Assembly (NCBI GenBank): GCA_027027485.1
Contig: JALVLL010000067.1
Span: forward strand, 1 to 5,304
Direction of reading: 5' to 3'
From: Candidatus Bipolaricaulota bacterium
Lineage (GTDB): Bacteria > Bipolaricaulota > Bipolaricaulia > Bipolaricaulales > Bipolaricaulaceae
DNA: 5,304 bases
Both the position numbers and the translations under genes were made by a program. Below the pieces are notes generated by a model, which searched no databases, was not told the origin of the DNA, and saw only the letters and a program-made list of their open reading frames with translations. This document shows positions 1 through 5,233 of the stretch, piece after piece (the first letter of the stretch is position 1; the number at the start of each line of letters is the position of its first letter).

Positions 1-87
1 AGGGCGGTGGAAGAGCTCCTCGGGAGGCTCAGTGGAGACGATGCCGAAAGGCTGGGGACGCTCCTTTGGGGAAGGAGGTCGCGGTGA
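1..87 (+). CDS. 3' end of an unidentified gene upstream of the BtpA-family gene (partial)
   Basis: Frame 1 is open from the window edge to a TGA at 85-87 and gives 28 residues, beginning RAVEELLGRLSGDDAERLG and ending in the basic tail WGRRSR. The composition (acidic/leucine-rich helix, then an Arg-rich end) looks like a real protein C-terminus, and third positions are mostly G or C. The strongest support is its stop: it overlaps the downstream GTG start in a GTGA (84-87), a typical arrangement for coupled genes in one operon. The fragment is too short to assign a family. No start lies in the window. Confidence 0.6.
   Translation, partial: RAVEELLGRLSGDDAERLGTLLWGRRSR
71..79 (+). promoter_or_regulatory. 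Ribosome binding site that fixes the GTG start of the BtpA-family gene
   Basis: GAAGGAGGT is close to a perfect anti-16S match. Its AGGAGG core ends 5 nt before the GTG at 84-86, whereas it lies inside the coding part if the TTG at 66 were the start. Together with the GTGA stop/start overlap this favours GTG-84. Confidence 0.75.
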
Positions 88-881
88 GCGGAAACCTTTT
101 CCGGGAGATATTCCCACAAGGGAAGCTCCTGATCGGGGTCATCCACCTCCCCCCGCTCCCGGGCTCCCCCCGACACGGGGGAGGGACACTGGGGGAAATC
201 ATCGAACGTGGCCTCCGGGACCTGCGGGCCCTGGAGGAGGGAGGGGCCGATGGGGCCATCGTGGAGAACTTCGGGGACCGCCCCTTCCCCAAGCGGGCCC
301 CGGTGGATACGGTGGCGGCCATGGCGGTGGTGGCCCGGGAGCTTGCCCGGGAGGCACGGATCCCCTTGGGGATAAACATCCTGCGCTCGGATGGGGAGGC
401 GGCCCTGGCAGTAGCGGCCGCGGCCGAAGCGAGTTTCATCCGGGTGAACGTATTTTGCGGCGTGGCCTTCACCGATCAGGGGATCATCGAGGGCAGGGCC
501 AGGGAGATCGTGGCCCTGAGGAGGAGGCTGGGGGCGGGGATCGCGATCCTCGCCGACATCCACGTGAAGCACGCCCATCACTTCGGGACGCTGCGCGAGG
601 CGGCCCGGGACGCCGCCCGCAACCTGGCAGATGCCCTCATCGTCACCGGCTCCGGGACCGGCGAGACGGCATCTCCTCCCGATATCGAGGTCGCTCGGGA
701 GGCCTCGGGGCTTCCGGTGCTCGTGGGAAGCGGCATCGCCCCGGACAACCTCGCGGCGTTTTCCCGGGCGGACGGCTTCATCGTGGGCACCTACCTGAAG
801 CGTGGGGGAGAGGTGGAGGCGCCGGTGGATGTCTCCAGGGTGCGGAGGCTCCGGGAAGCCCTGGATTCCCTGGACGGCTGA
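84..881 (+). CDS. BtpA/SgcQ-family TIM-barrel protein
   Basis: This is a 265-residue protein of the BtpA family, the usual length for it. These are cytoplasmic TIM-barrel proteins, named from cyanobacterial BtpA (linked to photosystem I accumulation) and from SgcQ of E. coli. Most members occur in non-photosynthetic organisms and their reaction is unknown. Counting from GTG-84, the visible family segments are GVIHLPPLPGSP (18-29), ENFGDRPF (61-68), PLGINILRSD (94-103), RVNVFCGVAFTDQGIIEG (120-137), LADIHVKHA (156-164), VTGSGTGE (187-194), LVGSGIAPDN (213-222) and DGFIVGTYLKRGG (230-242). The last two resemble the glycine-rich phosphate-binding loops at the end of (beta/alpha)8 barrels, so a phosphorylated ligand is a reasonable inference. 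GTG-84 is preferred over an in-frame TTG at 66 because of the RBS at 71-79 and the 4-nt overlap with the preceding gene. A photosystem role is unlikely here. The family call is firm and the function is open. Confidence 0.9.
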   Translation: MSGNLFREIFPQGKLLIGVIHLPPLPGSPRHGGGTLGEIIERGLRDLRALEEGGADGAIVENFGDRPFPKRAPVDTVAAMAVVARELAREARIPLGINILRSDGEAALAVAAAAEASFIRVNVFCGVAFTDQGIIEGRAREIVALRRRLGAGIAILADIHVKHAHHFGTLREAARDAARNLADALIVTGSGTGETASPPDIEVAREASGLPVLVGSGIAPDNLAAFSRADGFIVGTYLKRGGEVEAPVDVSRVRRLREALDSLDG

Positions 882-890
882 ACCGTGAAT

Positions 891-919
891 TTGCCAGACA
901 GTCAGACCGCCGGTTAAAT
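891..919 (+). promoter_or_regulatory. Candidate sigma70-type promoter for the serine operon
   Basis: TTGCCA (891-896, 5 of 6 to TTGACA) is separated by exactly 17 nt from TTAAAT (914-919, 4 of 6 to TATAAT). Transcription would start near 926, about 35 nt before the aminotransferase ATG. The local drop in GC within a GC-rich window supports a regulatory stretch. It would make the aminotransferase the first gene of a new transcription unit, although read-through from the BtpA-family gene is possible because no terminator is seen between them. Confidence 0.4.
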
Positions 920-960
920 TCGCTTCGGGTAACTCCAAATAAGGACAAAGGAGGGAAAAG

Positions 961-2046
961 ATGCGCGGAAACCACGCCAAGCTCTTCACCCCAGGCCCCG
1001 TGGAGGTGAGACCGGAGATCCTCCAGGCCATGGCCACCCCCCAGATCCATCACCGCTCCCCCGAATGCGCCGAGCTCTATGCCGAGCTCCAGCCCAAGCT
1101 CCAGAAGTTCCTCTACACGGAGCAAACGGTGTTCCTCTTTACCTCCTCCTCCACCGGGGCCATGGAGGCCGCGGTCCAGAACTGCGTCAAGAAGAAGGTC
1201 CTGAACCTGGTGAACGGCGCCTTCTCCAAGCGGTGGGCCCAGATCACCGAGGCATGCAGGATCCCCAACGAGGTCCTTGAGAACCCCTGGGACAAAGCCT
1301 TCAGGCCCGAACAGGTGGACGAAAAACTCAGGACCGGCGAATTCGACGCCGTGACCCTGGTCTACAACGAGACCTCCACCGGCCTCATGAACCCCCTGGA
1401 GGAGATCGCCGAGGTGGTGCGGCAGTATCCGGACGTCTTCCTGCTTGTGGACGCGGTCTCCTGCATGGGGGGCGTGAAGATCGAGTTCGACCGGCTGGGG
1501 CTGGACGTACTCCTCGCTGGGGTTCAGAAGGCCGTGGCCTTGCCCCCCGGGCTCACCATCTGCGCCGTCTCCGATCGGGCCTTAAAGCGTGCCGAGGAGG
1601 TCAAGCCCCGGACTTATTACTTCTCGTTTCCGGTGATGCTCAAGTACCACCTGAAGAACCAGCATCCCACCACCCCATCCACCGCCCACATGTACGCCCT
1701 CAACGCCCAGCTTGACTACATCCTCAACGAGGAAGGCCTGGAGCGGCGGTTCGCCCGCCACGAGGAGATGGCCAGGATGGTCCAGGCTTGGGCCGTGAAA
1801 CACTTCGATATCTACCCCGAGGAGGGTTACTGGTCCAAGACCTTGACGTGTGTGAAGAACACCCGGGGGATCTCGGTTAAGGACCTCATCGACCGCCTGG
1901 TCAACGACTACAACATGCGCATAGCCAACGGCTACGGCGATCTCAAGGAGAAGACCTTCCGCATCGCCCACATGGGGGATATCACCCCCGCCGACGTGGC
2001 CGGGCTGCTGCACGCCATAAACGAGATCCTCGACCTTGAGAAGTGA
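961..2046 (+). CDS. Class V aminotransferase (alanine/serine-glyoxylate type), probable phosphoserine aminotransferase
   Basis: This is a 361-residue PLP-dependent fold-type I aminotransferase of class V, cytoplasmic and normal in length. Visible elements are the N-terminal TPGP (10-13), HRSPE (31-35) and the glycine/serine loop TSSSTGAMEA (61-70), which cradles the PLP phosphate. NETSTG (136-141), D164 in LLVDAVSCMGG (the Asp facing the pyridine nitrogen) and the Schiff-base lysine K190 in AGVQKAVALPPG follow. TTPSTAHMYALNAQ lies at 237-250, and R334 in FRIAHMGD is the expected carboxylate-binding arginine. By sequence this is the alanine-glyoxylate/serine-pyruvate branch, not classical SerC. 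Archaeal-type phosphoserine aminotransferases belong to this branch. The serA gene downstream makes phosphohydroxypyruvate + glutamate to phosphoserine + 2-oxoglutarate the likely physiological reaction (inference). A role in glyoxylate/serine or alanine metabolism remains possible. The ATG has an AGGAGG (949-954) 6 nt upstream. No residue expected for catalysis is missing. Confidence 0.92.
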   Translation: MRGNHAKLFTPGPVEVRPEILQAMATPQIHHRSPECAELYAELQPKLQKFLYTEQTVFLFTSSSTGAMEAAVQNCVKKKVLNLVNGAFSKRWAQITEACRIPNEVLENPWDKAFRPEQVDEKLRTGEFDAVTLVYNETSTGLMNPLEEIAEVVRQYPDVFLLVDAVSCMGGVKIEFDRLGLDVLLAGVQKAVALPPGLTICAVSDRALKRAEEVKPRTYYFSFPVMLKYHLKNQHPTTPSTAHMYALNAQLDYILNEEGLERRFARHEEMARMVQAWAVKHFDIYPEEGYWSKTLTCVKNTRGISVKDLIDRLVNDYNMRIANGYGDLKEKTFRIAHMGDITPADVAGLLHAINEILDLEK

Positions 2047-2054
2047 TGCGCGAC

Positions 2055-2135
2055 GTGTGATCAGTGATGGGTAATGGGTACAAAAATCTAAACATGTCCC
2101 GGTCCTCGTCACCCATCACACATCACCCATTACCA
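2055..2135. repeat. Opposed arrays of a degenerate 7-nt repeat, able to form alternative hairpins
   Basis: The gap between the aminotransferase and serA holds four back-to-back heptamers on the plus strand: GTGTGAT, CAGTGAT, GGGTAAT, GGGTACA (2055-2082). After 25 nt come four in reverse complement: GTCACCC, ATCACAC, ATCACCC, ATTACCA (2108-2135). The consensus is about GGGTGAT. Two foldings are possible. One pairs 2057-2072 with 2111-2126 (14 of 16 bp, two mismatches together, 38-nt loop). The other pairs 2070-2079 with 2125-2134 (10 perfect bp, 45-nt loop). They share bases and cannot form together. No T-tract follows, so this is not an ordinary intrinsic terminator. The right arm ends about 8 nt before the serA ribosome binding site. 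No convincing promoter was found in this gap. Confidence 0.7.
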
Positions 2136-2152
2136 ACGAAAAGGAGGGGAAA

Positions 2153-3064
2153 ATGAAGGTCCTTGTTTGTGATCCTTTGGATCCCAAGGCGGTGGAGAGG
2201 ATCGCGGGGGCTGGGCTCGAGGTGGTGGAGAAGACGGGGATGTCCCCCGAGGAGCTCGCCGAGGAGCTCAAGAAGGGATACGAGGTCATCATCGTGCGCT
2301 CGGCCACCAAGGTCCGCCGCCCCGCCATCGAGGCCGCTAAAGGGCTGAAGCTCATCGTCCGCGCCGGGGTGGGGCTCGATAACATCGATGTGGAGGCTGC
2401 GAAGGAACGGGGGATCGAGGTCAGGAACACCCCCCGGGCGAGCTCCATCTCCGTGGCGGAGCTGACCCTCGCCCACATGCTCGCCCTGGCCCGCTCCCTT
2501 CCCCAGGCCACCCAGTCCATGCGTGAAGGCAAGTGGGAAAAGAAGGCCTTCAAGGGGGTGGAGCTTTACGGGAAGACCTTGGGGGTGATCGGGATAGGCC
2601 GCATCGGCCGCGAGGTGGCAAAGAGGGCCCTTTGCTTCGGGATGAGGGTCATCGCCTACGACAAGTACGTCACCGAATCGCCCATACCAGAGGTGAAGAT
2701 GGTCTCCCTGGAGGAGCTCCTCAAGGAGAGCGACTTCGTCACCCTCCATATCCCGCCGGATCCCGCGGGCCCGGTGATCGGGAAGCGGGAGTTCGGGCTC
2801 ATGAAGGAAGGATCTTTCCTCATAAACTGCGCCCGGGGCGGGGTGGTGGACGAGGAGGCCCTGCTCGAGGCCCTGGATTCGGGGAAGCTCGCCGGTGCCG
2901 GGCTCGACGTGTTCGAGGAAGAGCCTGCCACCAACGAGCGGTTGCTCAAACACCCCAAGGTGACTCTCACCCCCCACATCGGCGCCCAAACAAAGGAAGC
3001 CCAGGCTCGGGTGGGGCAGGAGGTGGCCGATATCGTGATCTCCTTCGCTAAAGGAGGATCCTGA
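2153..3064 (+). CDS. serA: D-3-phosphoglycerate dehydrogenase, short form without ACT domain
   Basis: This 303-residue NAD-dependent D-2-hydroxyacid dehydrogenase catalyses the first step of serine synthesis, 3-phosphoglycerate to 3-phosphohydroxypyruvate, in the cytoplasm. The substrate domain includes RSATKVRRPAIEAA (49-62) and VRAGVGLDNIDVEAA (69-83), typical of SerA. The Rossmann domain has GIGRIG (147-152; Gly 147, 149, 152) with D170 at the end of the next strand, an acidic residue favouring NAD over NADP. The catalytic triad is present: R228 (NCARGG), E257 (EEEP) and H275 in TPHIGAQTKEAQ. The chain ends about 28 residues after the histidine, so the ASB and ACT regulatory domains of longer SerA proteins are absent. 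Classical serine feedback through ACT is therefore not expected. The start is supported by AGGAGG at 2142-2147, 5 nt before the ATG. Its TGA shares one base with the next ATG. Other hydroxyacid dehydrogenases (glyoxylate, lactate) are alternatives, but motifs and neighbours favour SerA. Confidence 0.93.
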   Translation: MKVLVCDPLDPKAVERIAGAGLEVVEKTGMSPEELAEELKKGYEVIIVRSATKVRRPAIEAAKGLKLIVRAGVGLDNIDVEAAKERGIEVRNTPRASSISVAELTLAHMLALARSLPQATQSMREGKWEKKAFKGVELYGKTLGVIGIGRIGREVAKRALCFGMRVIAYDKYVTESPIPEVKMVSLEELLKESDFVTLHIPPDPAGPVIGKREFGLMKEGSFLINCARGGVVDEEALLEALDSGKLAGAGLDVFEEEPATNERLLKHPKVTLTPHIGAQTKEAQARVGQEVADIVISFAKGGS

Positions 3065-4362
3065 TGGCGGTGATCTACCCCTTCCGCGGGATCCGGTATA
3101 ACCTCGAGGTCGTGGGCGACCTCTCCGCGGTGGTGACGCAGCCCTACGATCGGATCGGCCCCAAGGAGGAGGAAGAGTACAAAAGACGTTCCCCCTATAA
3201 CATCGTGCGGGTGATCGGGGGAAAGGTTCCCCCGGAGGATGATTCGGAATACCGGCGTCGGGCCGAGACCTTCAGGAAGTGGCTGGAGGAAGGGGTGCTC
3301 ATTGAGGATCCCGAGCCCGGGATCTACGCCTACTGGCAGCGGTTCGAGTGGGACGGCCGCGAGTACACGAGGAAGGGCTTCGTGGCCCTTATCGACCTCC
3401 AGAAAAGCGGGGTCAAGGCCCACGAGAGGACCTTAAAAGGTCCCAAGGAGGACCGGCTCAAGCTCCTCCGGGCCACCGAGGCCAACTTCGGCCACATCTT
3501 CCTCCTCTACCGGGATCCTTCCCTGAAAGCATCGAATGCTATCTCGGACGCGGTCTCAGGTAAGCCGGCAGAGATGCGGGCGGTGGACGATTTCGGCAAC
3601 GAACACCTCCTCTGGCGTATCACCGATCCCGCCGTGATCGAGGCCGCCAAGGAGACCCTGGCCCCACTCCAGGCCTACATCGCCGATGGCCACCACCGCT
3701 TCGAGACGGCCAGGATCTTCATGGAGGAGTGCTTCCGGAAGGGCTGGAAGCCCGTACCTCCCGAGACCTTCACCTCCAGGATGGTCACGCTGGTGAACAC
3801 CGAGGAGCCGGGCTTGGTGATCCGCCCCATCCACCGCATCGTCCACTCGCTCCCTGGGTTCGACTACGGAAAGTTCCTGAAGGACCTCGAGGACGAGTTC
3901 CGGGTGGAGCCCCTGAAGTCCCTGGACGAGGCCCGGGAAAGGCTCCATGCGGGGCTCGGGAAAGAGCACGTGTTCGTCTTCTACTCCGGGGGCGAGTTCC
4001 ACGCGGCCGTCCTAAAGGACGAGGGGGCGATCGAGAGGCTCGTTCCCGGGGAGAAGCCCCTGGAGTGGAAACGGTTGGATGTGGCGATCCTGCACGCGGC
4101 GATCTTCGAGAGGCTGCTGGGGATCGATGCCGAGGCGCTGGCGAAGCAGATCTACGTGGACTACACCCCCTACGCCGACAAGGTCATCGAGGCCGTGGAC
4201 CAGGGGAAGGCCCAGCTCGGCGTCCTCTTGAATCCCACGAGGGTGGAGGACGTCCTGGCGGTGGCCGACGCGGGCGAGCGGATGCCCCAGAAATCCACTG
4301 ACTTCTACCCCAAGCTCCTCACGGGGCTCGTGGCGATGCGGATGCGGATCGAAAAGCCCTAG
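3064..4362 (+). CDS. DUF1015 family protein, possible phosphoserine/serine phosphotransfer enzyme
   Basis: This is a 432-residue soluble protein of the DUF1015 family, full length, with no signal peptide or membrane segment. Family hallmarks in order are YPFRGIRY (5-12), TQPYDRI (25-31), SPYNIVRVI (43-51), the acidic/basic patch AHERT (119-123), RLKLLRATEANFGHIFLLY (131-149), IADGHHRFETAR (206-217), RPIHRIV (254-260) and the C-terminal MPQKSTDFYPKLLTGLV (407-423). The DGHHR block resembles the conserved motif of ParB/sulfiredoxin-like proteins, including the free-serine kinase SerK. The gene begins with ATG at 3064 within the serA stop (TGATG), with AGGAGG (3052-3057) placed 6 nt upstream inside serA, so translation is coupled to SerA. 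It occupies the place where a phosphoserine phosphatase gene would be expected. I recall a report of a pyrophosphate-dependent serine kinase in Thermotoga that may belong to this family, but cannot confirm it. The family call is firm. Action on serine/phosphoserine is inference. Confidence 0.9.
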   Translation: MAVIYPFRGIRYNLEVVGDLSAVVTQPYDRIGPKEEEEYKRRSPYNIVRVIGGKVPPEDDSEYRRRAETFRKWLEEGVLIEDPEPGIYAYWQRFEWDGREYTRKGFVALIDLQKSGVKAHERTLKGPKEDRLKLLRATEANFGHIFLLYRDPSLKASNAISDAVSGKPAEMRAVDDFGNEHLLWRITDPAVIEAAKETLAPLQAYIADGHHRFETARIFMEECFRKGWKPVPPETFTSRMVTLVNTEEPGLVIRPIHRIVHSLPGFDYGKFLKDLEDEFRVEPLKSLDEARERLHAGLGKEHVFVFYSGGEFHAAVLKDEGAIERLVPGEKPLEWKRLDVAILHAAIFERLLGIDAEALAKQIYVDYTPYADKVIEAVDQGKAQLGVLLNPTRVEDVLAVADAGERMPQKSTDFYPKLLTGLVAMRMRIEKP

Positions 4363-4394
4363 GTCGCGGGTTTTCTGGAAACGGGTTCTCGTAG

Positions 4395-4427
4395 AAAAAA
4401 GCGGGGGCGTTTAGCCCCCGCTTTTTT
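4395..4427. terminator. Bidirectional intrinsic terminator
   Basis: A perfect 8-bp stem GCGGGGGC (4401-4408) / GCCCCCGC (4414-4421) with a GTTTA loop is flanked by six A (4395-4400) and six T (4422-4427). The symmetry provides a U-tract for both strands. It lies 32 nt after the DUF1015 stop and 27 nt from the stop of the convergent SurA-like gene, so it should end both transcripts. The remainder of the 4363-4454 gap shows nothing else convincing. Confidence 0.93.
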
Positions 4428-4454
4428 GGCTCGGGATCTAAGGGAACTCTCGCC

Positions 4455-5165
4455 TTAGAGGTAGATCTCCACTTCGGCCGAAACCCGGAGTTCCTTCAGG
4501 AACTCGCGCCAAACGCGGTCCTTCTTCTCTTGGAGGAGCTTCGCCTCGATCTCCCCGGCGACCTCCTCCAGGGGTTTCACGTTGCCGTCATCGTCGACAA
4601 AGGATTCCTTGTGCTCCTCGTAGTAAGACGCGACCTCTTCGGGACTTACCGAGACGTCACCGGTGACCTCCTCCTTGAGGAGATCCACCAGCAACCTCTC
4701 CTCGGCCTCGGAGCGGAGCCTGGCCTTGAACTCCTCCAGGGTCTGTCCCAATCGCGTGATCACCGCCTCGGCCAGTTCCTCCTCGGTGGCGAGGGAGTTG
4801 CGTTGCATGATACTCTTCAACACGCGGTCCAGCTCCGCCTGGAGCTTCTCCTCGGGTACCACAAGCCCCCTCTTCCTCGCTTCCTGTACGAGTAGCTTCC
4901 AGGTGATGAGGGACTCGAGGACATCCCTCTCGTATGCCTTGAGGAGGGCCTTTCCTTCCTCGGTGGAAACGAGAACTTGGGCGAAGCGGGGGAACTGCTG
5001 GTAGATGGTCAGGACGATACGGGAGAGGTCGGTGAAGCGGTCGAGCTGATCCTTGGTGATCTCCTCCCCGTTCACTACGGCCACCACCGAGGGGGTCTGG
5101 GTGGCGGATTGGGCCAGGACCAACAGGGGAAGGAGGGAAAACACGGCCACAAGAATTCTTTTCAA
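4455..5165 (-). CDS. Exported SurA/PrsA-like chaperone lacking a PPIase domain
   Basis: This is a 236-residue SurA N-terminal-domain-like protein. Residues 1-18 form a Sec signal peptide (K2-R3, then a hydrophobic core ending LLVLA), with likely cleavage after A18 before QS. No lipobox cysteine is present, so it should be a soluble periplasmic or extracytoplasmic protein. Residues 27-43 (VVAVVNGEEITKDQLDR) are the characteristic opening of SurA/PrsA/PpiD chaperone domains. A helical region with many Glu, Leu and Lys (68-168) follows, then SPEEVASYYEEHKESF (174-189). In parvulin-containing relatives the PPIase domain follows this last segment. Here the chain passes in a few residues to the closing helix PLEEVAGEIEAKLLQEKKD (198-216) and a strand EVEIYL (231-236). 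It is thus a chaperone-only form, probably aiding folding of exported proteins. The start is a TTG at 5163-5165, chosen because it gives a proper signal peptide and has GAGGTGA 7 nt upstream. Confidence 0.85.
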   Translation of the reverse strand: MKRILVAVFSLLPLLVLAQSATQTPSVVAVVNGEEITKDQLDRFTDLSRIVLTIYQQFPRFAQVLVSTEEGKALLKAYERDVLESLITWKLLVQEARKRGLVVPEEKLQAELDRVLKSIMQRNSLATEEELAEAVITRLGQTLEEFKARLRSEAEERLLVDLLKEEVTGDVSVSPEEVASYYEEHKESFVDDDGNVKPLEEVAGEIEAKLLQEKKDRVWREFLKELRVSAEVEIYL

Positions 5166-5172
5166 AGCTGGC

Positions 5173-5182
5173 TCACCTCTTT
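5173..5182 (-). promoter_or_regulatory. Ribosome binding site supporting the TTG start of the SurA-like gene
   Basis: On the minus strand AAAGAGGTGA lies 7 nt before the TTG start codon. No ATG is nearby, and a later in-frame GTG would remove the basic N-terminus of the signal peptide, so TTG is the best start. Confidence 0.7.
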
Positions 5183-5194
5183 CCGAATTTTGAC

Positions 5195-5223
5195 ATTTTC
5201 GCGTTACGAACGCGGCAAGTCAA
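5195..5223 (-). promoter_or_regulatory. Candidate promoter with operator-like palindrome for the SurA-like gene
   Basis: Read on the minus strand, TTGACT (5218-5223, 5 of 6 to consensus) is followed after exactly 17 nt by GAAAAT (5195-5200, 4 of 6). Transcription would begin near 5188, giving a leader of about 23 nt that includes the ribosome binding site. The spacer is almost filled by a perfect interrupted palindrome CGCGTTACGAACGCG (5200-5214, 6-bp arms, 3-nt centre), a position where a bound dimeric repressor would block RNA polymerase. The boxes are visible. Regulator binding is inference. Confidence 0.5.
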
Positions 5224-5233
5224 CGTCGACATC

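Noticed and set aside
32..1009. 325-codon open frame on the plus strand overlapping the BtpA-family gene
   Set aside because: It encodes a Gly/Arg/Pro-rich low-complexity peptide, typical of an out-of-frame reading of GC-rich DNA, and the overlapped frame has clear family motifs.
2055..2135. Possible intrinsic terminator or CRISPR-like array in the aminotransferase-serA gap
   Set aside because: The hairpins have long loops and no T-tract, and the units are contiguous 7-mers without spacers, so neither class fits.
2123..2989. 288-codon open frame on the minus strand opposite serA
   Set aside because: It has no recognisable domain and a His/Leu/Gly-rich composition; it mirrors the third-position GC bias of serA, whose catalytic residues are all intact.
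2656..3423. 255-codon minus-strand frame across the serA-DUF1015 junction
   Set aside because: It spans two well-supported plus-strand genes and has no motif of its own.
3729..4301. 190-codon plus-strand frame inside the DUF1015 gene
   Set aside because: It is Arg/Gly-rich shadow sequence; the DUF1015 frame retains its C-terminal hallmark MPQKSTDFYPK.
5190..5195. Perfect TTGACA on the plus strand upstream of the right-hand partial gene
   Set aside because: No acceptable -10 box follows at 16-18 nt and no plus-strand gene starts nearby.
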